Positions 47,459-55,540 of a DNA stretch of 64,000 nt are shown piece after piece. The notes under the pieces are model-generated. The model made no database searches, was not told the origin of the DNA, and saw only the letters and a program-made list of their open reading frames with translations. A program made the position numbers and the translations under genes. The DNA is from Candidatus Afararchaeum irisae (GTDB lineage: Archaea > Halobacteriota > Halobacteria > Halobacteriales > Afararchaeaceae): assembly GCA_034190545.1 (NCBI GenBank), contig JAXIOF010000016.1, forward strand, positions 61,205 to 125,204. Reading direction: 5' to 3'. How positions within the stretch are numbered: the stretch's first letter is position 1; each line of letters starts with the position of its first letter.

Positions 47459-48913
47459 AAGCTGTTCGCCTATCATGGCGTCGGCTTTACGTACGAAAGA
47501 GTCGATCTCTTCGGTGGGTATCGTCGCGCCCGCGGCTATGTCGTGCCCACCGCCACCTCCGTCGACCTCCGAGGCACATGACGACATCACGTCTGAGAGG
47601 TCGAGACCCTTTCTCACGAGACTCTGTGTCCCACGCGCGCTGACCTTTGTCTCGTCTTCGGCGTCAAGCCGATCTTCCTCGGAGTCGGCGAACGCGACCA
47701 CAGGCATGCTCCGACTCACAGTCCCGAGAGAGTAGCTCATTCCCGCGATGATGCCGACTACCGTGTCACGTATCTCGCTCCTAGCGTCGAAGTACTGGAG
47801 GTTTTCGAGCTTAGTCACGCCGTTCGAGTCGACGAAATCGACGCCGTTCTTGAGGTTGCGTCTGTGGTTCCTCAGAAGCTCATGGGAGCGCAAGTAAGCC
47901 TCGTCCCTGTCGCCCTTACAGACAGCTAGTCCCGTCTCCGCCTCCCTGTACCTCGCCGTCGAGTTGAGGAGTGTCGAGAACTCGGTGGCGTCCCTCACCT
48001 CAGTACCGGGCTCCTCCTGGCTGAGTACGTATGTCTCGCCCACGAGACGGTCGATCTCGTCGGAGTCGACGCCGTTCGTGATACAGTGTTCCATCAGCGA
48101 GTTGGTGACCTTCTGTCTCTCGTCGTCGGAGAAGTCAGCCCACCGTCTCCAGTCTCCGTCGGCGCGTCTGAGACGGACTCCCATCTCCTCCAAGAAGTCG
48201 ACGGCACCCGAACGTGAGTTGGTGATTCCTGGGAGATAGACATCGGTCGAGTACTCGAAGAGCCTCGGTAAGTCGCGCGTCTGTCTGCCGAAGAGGAGTA
48301 AGTCAGTCCTCTCCTCCAAGACACCCGCCTCGACGCCTTCTTTTACTATCTCACGGTTAGCCCCTGTGAGACGTCCCGACTTCGAGTCCTGCATGTCTCC
48401 GACCGCGCCGACAGCAGCGAGAGCCGCGAGATCCTTGGCGTCTTCACCTATGAGTGCGCGCGCGAGGATATACGATACCCCCGCGCCCGATATCTCCGAG
48501 GAGCCGTCTATTCCGAAGAGTAGAGGGTTGAGATGGTGCTCAAGACCGCCGTCGTCGGAGTCTTTCGCTGTCTGTGGCTGGTGGTGGTCAGCGATCACGG
48601 GGTCGAAGTCGCCTCGGCGTATCTCGTCTGTGAGTCCGCTCCCGAAGTCGGTAAATACGACAGTCGAGTAGCCGGCGTCCTCGATCTCGCGGAGATCGTT
48701 CTCGTCTAACTGCTTCGAGAACCACGTCTCGTGTTCGACCCCCGCACGGTCGAGTGCGAGCGAGGTGATACCCGCGCTGGCTAGACCGTCGGCGTCTATG
48801 TGTGAGATGAGGAGGAGGTCGTCGGACGAACTCAATATGTGGGAGGCGGAGTCCTCGGCACACTCAAGGAATCCGGCGTCTAGCTTAAGCTGAGATGAGA
48901 GTCCCGAACGCAT
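47453..48913 (-). CDS. DHH-family RecJ-like nuclease
   Basis: This 486-residue protein has the DHH phosphoesterase motifs LLISHIDADGLASAGI (motif I), VFTDFGSG, and IADHHQPQ (DHH, motif III), followed by GVSYILARAL and AAVGAVGDMQ. The C-terminal DHHA1 part ends with EVDGGGGGHDIAAGATIP (GGGH). Archaeal RecJ-like proteins include exonucleases and the GAN subunit bound to replicative helicase; which type this is cannot be told. TTTTTATCC upstream on the minus strand may be the promoter. Confidence 0.88.
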   Translation of the reverse strand: MRSGLSSQLKLDAGFLECAEDSASHILSSSDDLLLISHIDADGLASAGITSLALDRAGVEHETWFSKQLDENDLREIEDAGYSTVVFTDFGSGLTDEIRRGDFDPVIADHHQPQTAKDSDDGGLEHHLNPLLFGIDGSSEISGAGVSYILARALIGEDAKDLAALAAVGAVGDMQDSKSGRLTGANREIVKEGVEAGVLEERTDLLLFGRQTRDLPRLFEYSTDVYLPGITNSRSGAVDFLEEMGVRLRRADGDWRRWADFSDDERQKVTNSLMEHCITNGVDSDEIDRLVGETYVLSQEEPGTEVRDATEFSTLLNSTARYREAETGLAVCKGDRDEAYLRSHELLRNHRRNLKNGVDFVDSNGVTKLENLQYFDARSEIRDTVVGIIAGMSYSLGTVSRSMPVVAFADSEEDRLDAEDETKVSARGTQSLVRKGLDLSDVMSSCASEVDGGGGGHDIAAGATIPTEEIDSFVRKADAMIGEQLS

Positions 48914-48961
48914 TGAGGGCTCTTAGTCGGGAGAGGATAAAAATTATACTGGTACGTCTGT

Positions 48962-49882
48962 CTACTGCGAGTCGATGCCGAACGACTCACGGAGAACCTC
49001 GGGATTAGTCTCACCAGCGGTCACAGTTCTTCCGCCGACTACGTCGACAGTCACCGATGCGGGGGCAAAGACGGCGTCGTCTATCTCGTCAAAGCTACCC
49101 GCCTCGTCGAACACGTCGACGAAGGGCTCGCCGTAGTCGGGACTCGACGACGAGGCAAGGTCGGAGAAGACGTCCGAGTCGTCGGCTACACGGATATGAA
49201 CCTCGCTGCCGTAGATTATACCGTCGTTGGTGGCTCCGACCGACTCTGTCTCGTCGGAGACGACGGGAGCGACAGGCGATCTCCCTGAGACAGTCTCGAC
49301 CTTCGAGACATCGTAGCCGAGGGATTCGAGACGTAGGAGGGTGACCTCGGCGGATCTCGAAGCAGTCTGTACGACACCCGCCGTACTCGTAGACGGTGCG
49401 ACGACTGCGAAGAGTGACTCGGTGGAGACACCGCATTCGTCGGCGATGTAGTCGAGCGACTTCGGACTCGGCAACGTCGAGGACTCGAGGCAGATAACAC
49501 CGAACTCCTCGTCTACGGCTCCGTCGGAAAGGGCGCGCGCGGGTCCGCTCGCGAGAGCCCTGTATCCCTCGTGGTCTATATGCCATCCCGCGTGCTGTGA
49601 CGTCAGAAGCGCTGTCTCGGGACTGTCTGTCCAGACGTCTACGTAGTTGAGAGGTGTACGCGTGCCGGCTTGAGTGACACCGTCTGTCTCGACATCGACT
49701 GAGAGGAGACCCGCCGCCGAGATGTCGGCGTAGTAGAGACCCGCCTCTATACCTCCCGCGGCGTCGACACCGAAGTCAAGAACCCTCGCACCGTTAGAGT
49801 AGTCGTGGACATCGACCGAGAGGCTGTCGGAGTACTCGACAGCGTCGTCTACCATCTCAAGAGCGTTCGCGTTGAGATCCAT
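48962..49882 (-). CDS. mch: Methenyltetrahydromethanopterin cyclohydrolase
   Basis: This 306-residue protein begins MDLNANALEMVDDAVEYSDSLSVDVHDYSNGARVLDFGVDAAGGIEAGLYYADISAAGL, which matches Mch closely, and includes SQHAGWHIDHEGYRALASGPARAL. It interconverts methenyl- and formyl-pterin C1 units. Haloarchaea keep Mch although they are not methanogens, probably for folate-like C1 metabolism. GGCTTAGG about 26 nt upstream on the minus strand predicts a leaderless mRNA. Confidence 0.92.
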   Translation of the reverse strand: MDLNANALEMVDDAVEYSDSLSVDVHDYSNGARVLDFGVDAAGGIEAGLYYADISAAGLLSVDVETDGVTQAGTRTPLNYVDVWTDSPETALLTSQHAGWHIDHEGYRALASGPARALSDGAVDEEFGVICLESSTLPSPKSLDYIADECGVSTESLFAVVAPSTSTAGVVQTASRSAEVTLLRLESLGYDVSKVETVSGRSPVAPVVSDETESVGATNDGIIYGSEVHIRVADDSDVFSDLASSSSPDYGEPFVDVFDEAGSFDEIDDAVFAPASVTVDVVGGRTVTAGETNPEVLRESFGIDSQ

Positions 49883-50016
49883 GTAGGAAGATTGTAGAAG
49901 AGACCTAAGCCGGTTTCGGTGGCTTTTTGTTTCTCAGAGGATTCTATTCACAAAAGGCAGTGGCTACCCCGTTCTGCGGGCAGTACCACACGCAGACAGT
50001 GTGTTTGCGTAAGCTT

Positions 50017-50041
50017 CGTAGAAGGCTTAAGCCGTACTACG
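50017..50041 (+). promoter_or_regulatory. Leader hairpin upstream of the L1 operon
   Basis: CGTAG (50017-50021) and CTACG (50037-50041) pair, with an inner GGC-TTAA-GCC (50024-50033). The hairpin sits directly before the GGAGGTAT ribosome-binding site of the leader ORF. The palindrome GGCTTAAGCC could instead be read as a TATA-like box. The 5' part of the gap (49883-50016) holds no gene that I can see. Confidence 0.45.
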
Positions 50042-50052
50042 GAGGTATCTAA

Positions 50053-50112
50053 ATGAAGAAAGACACAGTACATACCGACCCAACGGTGTACAGTTCGGGA
50101 GGTGACTCCTGA
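50053..50112 (+). CDS. 19-residue leader ORF coupled to rpl1
   Basis: An ATG preceded by GGAGGTATCTAA opens a frame of 19 codons that ends in TGA, overlapping the rpl1 ATG by one base (TGATG). The peptide begins [13 protein letters not shown] and has no recognised family. The strong ribosome-binding site and the same stop/start overlap as used between true operon genes suggest it is translated. It may regulate L1 synthesis by translational coupling. Confidence 0.55.
   Translation: MKKDTVHTDPTVYSSGGDS
50097..50110 (+). promoter_or_regulatory. Hairpin masking the rpl1 Shine-Dalgarno site
   Basis: GGAG (50098-50101) and CTCC (50106-50109) pair around a GTGA loop, which is a GNRA tetraloop; G50097 and T50110 can add a wobble pair. 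The stem and loop contain the whole GGAGGTGA ribosome-binding site of rpl1, six nt before its ATG. Ribosomes finishing the leader ORF would open it. Confidence 0.6.
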
Positions 50113-50747
50113 TGGCGAGCATAGAGGAGTCAGTCTCTGAGGCACTCGACGAGGCTCCCGACAGAAACTTCGTCGAGAGCGTCGATCTGGCTATAAACCT
50201 CAGGGATCTCGACCTGAGTCAGCCCGACAAACGCATAGACGAGGAAGTAGTCCTCCCCGCGGGAACAGGACGTGACATCAAGGTCGCAGTCATAGCTGAC
50301 GGAGAGACCGCACTCCAGGCTGAGGAAGCAGCCGACGAAGTTCTGAGCCCCGACGACATAGAGGATCTCGGAGACGACGACGACGCAGCGAAGGACATCG
50401 CAGACGAGATGGACTTCTTCGTCGCAGAGACCGAGTTCATGGAGGACGTCGGACGTTATCTCGGTACGGTTCTAGGACCCAGAGGTAAGATGCCGACGCC
50501 TCTCACACCCGACGACGACGTAGTCGAGGAGGTTCAGCGTCTCAAGGGAACAGTCTCACTGCGTTCGGGTGACAGAAGGACTTTCCACACCGCAGTCGGC
50601 ACAGAGGAGATGTCCGCCGACGAGATATCCGACAACATAAACGCAGTAATGCGTAGACTCACAGCTGAGCTCGAAAAGGGTCCCCTCAACATAGACCGCG
50701 TCTTCGTCAAGACGACTATGGGACCTTCCGTAGAGGTGGAGGTATAA
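50112..50747 (+). CDS. rpl1: 50S ribosomal protein L1
   Basis: This 211-residue protein ([93 protein letters not shown]) forms the mobile L1 stalk that moves E-site tRNA. In archaea L1 is known to repress its own mRNA by binding a 23S-like site. L11, often upstream, is absent here. Confidence 0.97.
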   Translation: MASIEESVSEALDEAPDRNFVESVDLAINLRDLDLSQPDKRIDEEVVLPAGTGRDIKVAVIADGETALQAEEAADEVLSPDDIEDLGDDDDAAKDIADEMDFFVAETEFMEDVGRYLGTVLGPRGKMPTPLTPDDDVVEEVQRLKGTVSLRSGDRRTFHTAVGTEEMSADEISDNINAVMRRLTAELEKGPLNIDRVFVKTTMGPSVEVEV

Positions 50748-50748
50748 A

Positions 50749-51813
50749 ATGTCAACAACAGAGACAGAGACACAGACACAGACACAGACGGAGTCAGAAG
50801 CACTCACCGAGGAGGTGCCCGAGTGGAAGAGAAAGGAGGTCGAGAGGTTCAAGGAGCTTCTCGACGAGTACACCGCCGTGGGAGTCGTCAACGTCGAGGG
50901 GATCGGCTCGAAACAGTTCCAGCAGGTTCGTAAGAACCTCCACGGCTCCGCGAAGGTGCGTGTCGGACGTAACACTCTGATGAGACGCGCCCTCTCCGAG
51001 AAGGGTCTCGACGAGCTCGTCGAGTACGTCAACGGACAGTCGGGTCTTCTACTCACCGACTCGAACCCCTTCACCCTCTACAAGAAGATAGAGGAGTCGA
51101 AGAGTCCTGCGCCCCTCAAGGAGGGTCAGATAGCACCCAACGACATAGTCGTTCCCGAGGGCGACACCGGAATGGATCCCGGACCCTTCGTCGGAGACCT
51201 CCAGCAGGCGGGCGTCAACGCGCGCATAGAGGAGGGCTCTATAAAGGTCATCGAGGACAGCGTCGTGACAGAGGAGGGCGAGGAAGCCTCGGCACAGGTA
51301 GCCGAGGTTCTCCAGAAGATGGAGATATTCCCCGTTGAGGTGGGTGTCGATCTGCGTGCCGTCATAGACATAGAAGACGGTACAGTCTTCGAGCCCGACA
51401 CACTCGACATCGACGAGGACGAGTACATCTCCGACCTCGAGTCCGCCGCAGCAGGTGCGTTCAACCTCGGAGTCAACGCGGGCATAGCCAACGAGACTAC
51501 GGTGCGTCCGATGCTCTCGAAGGCGGGCGGAGAGGCACGCTCACTGGGTGTCGAGGCTGAGATCACCGAGCCCGGCGTGATAGAGGATCTCGTTGCACAG
51601 GCTGACTCGTCGCTCAGAGGAGTCGCGTCTGAGGTCGACGACGATGCGCTCCCTGAGGAGCTTCAGGGGGTCGAAGCCGACACGCCCGAGCCACAGGCTC
51701 AGGAAGAAGCCGAAGACGAAGAAGCTGAGGAAGAGACAGACGAAGAAGAACAGGAAGCCGAAGCCGAGGAGGACGACGAAGACGTCTCCGAGGGCATGGG
51801 CAACCTGTTCTAG
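50749..51813 (+). CDS. rpl10: 50S ribosomal protein L10 (P0)
   Basis: This 354-residue stalk base (EVPEWKRKEVERFKELLDEYTAVGVVNVEGIGSKQFQQVRKNLHGSAKVRVGRNTLMRRAL) anchors L12 dimers. The archaeal insertion domain and the L12-binding helical spine follow; the C terminus ends EGMGNLF, like the end of L12, for factor binding. The N terminus is a T/E/Q hexanucleotide-encoded repeat (residues 3-15). Confidence 0.96.
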   Translation: MSTTETETQTQTQTESEALTEEVPEWKRKEVERFKELLDEYTAVGVVNVEGIGSKQFQQVRKNLHGSAKVRVGRNTLMRRALSEKGLDELVEYVNGQSGLLLTDSNPFTLYKKIEESKSPAPLKEGQIAPNDIVVPEGDTGMDPGPFVGDLQQAGVNARIEEGSIKVIEDSVVTEEGEEASAQVAEVLQKMEIFPVEVGVDLRAVIDIEDGTVFEPDTLDIDEDEYISDLESAAAGAFNLGVNAGIANETTVRPMLSKAGGEARSLGVEAEITEPGVIEDLVAQADSSLRGVASEVDDDALPEELQGVEADTPEPQAQEEAEDEEAEEETDEEEQEAEAEEDDEDVSEGMGNLF

Positions 51814-51871
51814 ATTAGAAAGAGTTTAAACAGTTCAGACCGAGAAAACAACAAGGAGTAGTATATAACAC

Positions 51872-52204
51872 ATGGAATACATCTACGCCGCCCTCGTTGT
51901 ACACAACGCGGGCAACGAAGTCACGGAGGACAGCGTTACGGACGTACTAGAAGCCGCGGGAGTCGACGTCGATGAGAGCCGTGTCTCGGCTCTCGTCGCG
52001 GCTCTCGACGGGGTCAACATAGACGAAGCCGTCGAACAGGCAGCCGCCGCACCCGCAGCGGGCGCAGGCGGAGGTGCCGCAGCCGCAGGCGGAGAAGACG
52101 AGGAAGAAGAGGAAGCCGAAGCTGAGGAAGAGGAAGAAGAGGAGGAAGCCGAGGAAGAAGCAGAAGAGGACGCCGGAGAAGGTCTCGGCGAGCTCTTCGG
52201 TTAA
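51872..52204 (+). CDS. rpl12: 50S ribosomal protein L12 (P1)
   Basis: This 110-residue acidic stalk protein begins [67 protein letters not shown]: a dimerisation domain, an Ala/Gly hinge and a Glu-rich tail ending GLGELFG that recruits translational GTPases. The 58-nt gap before it contains AACAACAAGGAG. Confidence 0.97.
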   Translation: MEYIYAALVVHNAGNEVTEDSVTDVLEAAGVDVDESRVSALVAALDGVNIDEAVEQAAAAPAAGAGGGAAAAGGEDEEEEEAEAEEEEEEEEAEEEAEEDAGEGLGELFG

Positions 52205-52281
52205 GCTACGTTACAGCTCTTACTCGAATCTTACCTTAGATTTCCGAACCTGTTATACAGCGGTAGCTGTGTCTGTATTCT

Positions 52282-53355
52282 ATGGACGACCGCGTACGCG
52301 AGCACGCAGAGATTCTGGTCGACTGGAGCACAGACGTACAGAGAGGAGACAACGTCGTAATCTCGGCTAGCGAGGGTGCCGACGACCTCGTAGTCGCCCT
52401 CAACGAGGAGATAGCGAAGAGAGGAGCCGAGCCGATAACGGTCTACTCGCCTAGCGAGGCTTCTCGGGCGTTTCTCACCAACTATGACGGCGAGTTCAGT
52501 CTTCCCGACCACAAGCTCGCGCTCTACGAGGAGGCGGACGTCGTTATAAGCATACGTTCGGGGGCGAACCTGAGGGCGATGAAGAACGTCCCGGGAGATC
52601 TCCTCGCTGAGAGGGCGAGGGCGATGGAGCCTGTGCGTGAGGAGAGGCTCTCGAAGAGATGGTGTCTCACACAGCATCCCACAAACGCCCACGCTCAGAT
52701 GGCGGAGATGTCGCTCTCGGAGTACGAGGACTTCGTCTACTCCGCAGTTCTGAGAGACTGGGAGGAGGTCGAGGAAGAACAGGAGATACTCAAAGAGAGG
52801 CTCGACGACGCGAGCGAGGTCTACATAGAGGGCGAAGACACTGAAATACGTATGAGTGTCGACGGGATGAACGCCGTCAACTCGTGTGGGAGACACAACA
52901 TGCCGAGCGGCGAGGTATTTACGGCTCCGGTCGTCGACTCGGTCGAGGGTGAGGTACTCTTCGACAAGCCTCTGATACACCAGGGGAGGAAGATGGAGGG
53001 TGTCAGTCTCAGGTTCGAGGAGGGCGATGTCGTCGAGTTCTCTGCGGAGAGAAACGAGGAGATACTCGAAGACATACTCACGACAGACGAGGGAGCTAGC
53101 AGGCTCGGAGAGCTCGGAATAGGTACCAACAGGGAGATTGACGTCTTCAGTAACAACATGCTGTTCGACGAGAAGATGGGCGACACCATACATATGGCTC
53201 TCGGGCGCGCGTACGACGACAACGTCGGAGAGGGGCGCGAACAGAACCAGAGCGCGGTTCACGTCGACATGATAAAGGACGTGAGTGACGGACGTATAGA
53301 GTTCGACGGCGAGGTCATACAGGAAAACGGAAGGTTCGTCTGGGAGGACGAGTAG
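52282..53355 (+). CDS. M29-family aminopeptidase
   Basis: This 357-residue protein belongs to the thermophilic aminopeptidase family (M29). The first half carries RGDNVVISASEGADDLVVALNEEIAKRGAEPIT. The metal-binding half has NMPSGEVFTAPVVDSVEGEVLFDKPL, LGELGIGTNREI, DEKMGDTIHMALGRAY and NQSAVHVDMIKD, with the expected Glu, His and Asp ligands. It is a cytoplasmic two-metal exopeptidase. It starts about 80 nt after rpl12. Confidence 0.92.
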   Translation: MDDRVREHAEILVDWSTDVQRGDNVVISASEGADDLVVALNEEIAKRGAEPITVYSPSEASRAFLTNYDGEFSLPDHKLALYEEADVVISIRSGANLRAMKNVPGDLLAERARAMEPVREERLSKRWCLTQHPTNAHAQMAEMSLSEYEDFVYSAVLRDWEEVEEEQEILKERLDDASEVYIEGEDTEIRMSVDGMNAVNSCGRHNMPSGEVFTAPVVDSVEGEVLFDKPLIHQGRKMEGVSLRFEEGDVVEFSAERNEEILEDILTTDEGASRLGELGIGTNREIDVFSNNMLFDEKMGDTIHMALGRAYDDNVGEGREQNQSAVHVDMIKDVSDGRIEFDGEVIQENGRFVWEDE

Positions 53356-53395
53356 ACGGAGAAAACCATTTGGACGCCGAGATCCTACGGGCTGT

Positions 53396-53593
53396 ATGTC
53401 GAAGACAGAGTACCTCAACGATGACAGACTCCTGCGTTACCTCGTCTATGCAGTCCTCGGTTCGCTCGCTGTGATACTCGGCTATGCCGCGGTCAAGATA
53501 CTCCTTGCCGCAGTCATGGGTATACTCAAACTCGGCGTCGCAGTCGGCGTCTTAGCTCTGGTCGCGTGGATTGCCTACCGTCTACTCGTGTAA
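53396..53593 (+). CDS. Small membrane protein
   Basis: This 65-residue protein starts MSKTEYLNDDRLLRYLVYAVLGSLAVILGYAAVKILLAAVMGILKLGVAVGVLALVAWIAYRLLV. Two hydrophobic helices fill most of its length, after a short polar N terminus. Function unknown. It follows the aminopeptidase by 40 nt. Confidence 0.6.
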   Translation: MSKTEYLNDDRLLRYLVYAVLGSLAVILGYAAVKILLAAVMGILKLGVAVGVLALVAWIAYRLLV

Positions 53594-53649
53594 TACTACA
53601 AATACAGAGTCTCTTGGTCGTGACGTGGGCTTTCTTCACACACCGCCGG

Positions 53650-53672
53650 TGGATTTATATATCACAATTTAT
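53650..53672 (+). promoter_or_regulatory. TATA-rich promoter of the thioredoxin-like gene
   Basis: GGATTTATATATCACAATTTAT lies 25-47 nt before the ATG at 53697. It is one of the strongest AT-rich TATA regions in the window. TAGGTGGTG shortly before the ATG could be a weak ribosome-binding site, so this mRNA may have a leader. Confidence 0.5.
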
Positions 53673-53696
53673 AATAAAGACGTAGGTGGTGTGGTA

Positions 53697-53987
53697 ATGA
53701 ATGATATAGACTGCAGAAGCAAGGTCACCCTGATAGTCCACGACTGGTGTCTCGGCTGTTCGGAGACCGAAGAGGTATGGAAGTCACTCAGGAGTCGGCA
53801 CGGATTCAGTTACGAGACCGTCGAGATATGTACGGAGTACGGGAGACATCTCGTAGACAAGTACGATATCACCGAGGTTCCAACGACGATAGTCGACGGT
53901 GAGAAGGTCGAGGGTGTCCCCGACGAAGAAAGGGCGACCGAGATGGTCAGACAGGTCTGTGAGGTGGATATGGAGGTAGAGGTTTAG
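53697..53987 (+). CDS. Thioredoxin-like protein with CLGC motif
   Basis: This 96-residue protein has the redox motif C18-L-G-C21 after a first strand (KVTLIVHDWCLGCSETEEVW) and the cis-proline segment YDITEVPTTIVDGEKVEGV, both typical of the thioredoxin/glutaredoxin fold. Additional cysteines occur at position 6 and in the second half. The longer frame from 53571 has a basic, unlikely extension. It probably acts as a small thiol-disulfide carrier; the partner is unknown. Confidence 0.75.
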   Translation: MNDIDCRSKVTLIVHDWCLGCSETEEVWKSLRSRHGFSYETVEICTEYGRHLVDKYDITEVPTTIVDGEKVEGVPDEERATEMVRQVCEVDMEVEV

Positions 53988-54002
53988 CTATCCTAGCTAC
54001 TA

Positions 54003-55487
54003 CTACGTCTGATCGCTTCTGTAGTTGGGAGCCTCGTCAGTAATCATGACGTCGTGAGGATGGCTCTCCTCCTTTCCTGCACCTGTTATACGTACGAATC
54101 TCGCTTCTTCCTGCATCTCGTCTATGTCGGACGCGCCGACGTATCCCATTCCACTCTGGAGACCTCCGACTAGCTGGTGAATCTGACTACCGACAGAACC
54201 ACGGTAGGGTATAGCACCCTCGATTCCCTCGGGGACGAACTCCTGGTCGGTGTCCTCCTTGAGGTATCTGTCAGTGGTCTCCTCTCCGGCGGTCATGGCT
54301 CCGACGCTTCCCATTCCTCTGTACTGCTTGTAACGTTTGCCCTGTACGGTTATCGTCCTACCCGGAGCCTCGTCGGTGCCCGCTAAGAGCGATCCCATCA
54401 TCACGGCGTCGGCTCCCGCGGCGACAGCCTTGGCTATGTCGCCCGAGTACCGTATTCCGCCGTCGGCTATCACGGGTACTCCGTGTTCGGAGGCGACGTC
54501 GGCGACGTTCGAGATGGCTGTCATCTGGGGCATTCCCGAACCCGCGACGACCCTCGTCGTACAGATACTTCCGGGTCCGACGCCGACCTTGAGACCGTCG
54601 GCGAACTCCACGAGCTCCTCGGCTGCCTCAGACGTGGCTATGTTCCCGACTACGACGTCGGCGTCGACCTTCTGTTTTATCTCGCGCGCGCCCTCGACGA
54701 CGTTCATGTTGTGGGCGTGTGCGGTGTCGACCATCAGGACGTCGGCACCCGCCTCGTCGAGCTTTAGGGCGCGGTCGGTCTTGAAAGGCGAGACAGCGGC
54801 GGCGACTGCGAGATGTCCGTCGTCGTCCCTCGTAGCGTCGGGATACTCACGTCTTCTGAGTATACTCCTCATCGTAATTATGCCCTCGACCGTCTCTCCG
54901 CCGTCCTCTACGACGGGAAGACGTTCGACGCCGTTCTCGTACATGAGTTCGAGCGCCTCGTCGGGATCTATGCCCTCGTCTACCGTGACGACATCACGCG
55001 TCATGACCTCGGTTATGCTCACGTCACCGCGTCCGGTGTCGGCAAAGGGTCGCAGGTCACGTTTGCTGACTATTCCGACGAGGTCTCCCGTGTCATCGAG
55101 AACGGGAAGTCCCGAAACATCCTCTGTCTCCATGAGACGTGTGGCGTCGTCGACCGAGGCGTCGGTCGTTATAGTGACTACGTCTCTCGTGATGAGACGG
55201 TCGCTGTCCTTGACCTTCCTTATCTCCTCAGCCTGCGAGTCGGCGCTCAGGTTCCTGTGGACGACACCGATTCCGCCCTCACGTGCCATCGCTATCGCCA
55301 TGCCGCTCTCGGTCACAGTGTCCATCGCGGCACTGATTATAGGAGTCTCCATCTCTACGTTAACCGATACCCTGGTAGAAACGTCAGCTTCGTTGGGCTC
55401 GACAGTAGACTCGGAAGGACGTAGAAGAAGATCGTCGAAGGTGAGTCCCTCCTCGCAGTCGAGCTTGTCTCTGAAATCTGTCCCCAT
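54003..55487 (-). CDS. guaB: IMP dehydrogenase
   Basis: This 494-residue enzyme oxidises IMP to XMP, the entry to GMP. It has EEGLTFDDLLLRPSESTVEPNEADVSTRVS, two CBS domains at about 95-215, the catalytic loop VGPGSICTTRVVAGSGMPQ with the active cysteine, IADGGIRYSGDIAKAVAAGADAVMMGSLLAG and the flap region EGIEGAIPYRGSV. CATTTTAAGAAG about 27 nt upstream on the minus strand fits a leaderless start. Confidence 0.97.
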   Translation of the reverse strand: MGTDFRDKLDCEEGLTFDDLLLRPSESTVEPNEADVSTRVSVNVEMETPIISAAMDTVTESGMAIAMAREGGIGVVHRNLSADSQAEEIRKVKDSDRLITRDVVTITTDASVDDATRLMETEDVSGLPVLDDTGDLVGIVSKRDLRPFADTGRGDVSITEVMTRDVVTVDEGIDPDEALELMYENGVERLPVVEDGGETVEGIITMRSILRRREYPDATRDDDGHLAVAAAVSPFKTDRALKLDEAGADVLMVDTAHAHNMNVVEGAREIKQKVDADVVVGNIATSEAAEELVEFADGLKVGVGPGSICTTRVVAGSGMPQMTAISNVADVASEHGVPVIADGGIRYSGDIAKAVAAGADAVMMGSLLAGTDEAPGRTITVQGKRYKQYRGMGSVGAMTAGEETTDRYLKEDTDQEFVPEGIEGAIPYRGSVGSQIHQLVGGLQSGMGYVGASDIDEMQEEARFVRITGAGKEESHPHDVMITDEAPNYRSDQT

Positions 55488-55540
55488 GTAACCTCAACGC
55501 GCCGACTTCTTAAAATGGTGTCGCTATCTTGTCCTGTCGG

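Noticed and set aside
49883..50016. tRNA or L11 gene in the gap before the L1 leader
   Set aside because: No cloverleaf can be drawn and no L11 sequence is present; only small stems such as CACAC/GTGTG are visible.
54337..55491. Plus-strand open frame (384 codons) opposite guaB
   Set aside because: It mirrors the real IMP dehydrogenase gene and encodes a Ser/Thr/Arg-rich peptide without any family signature.
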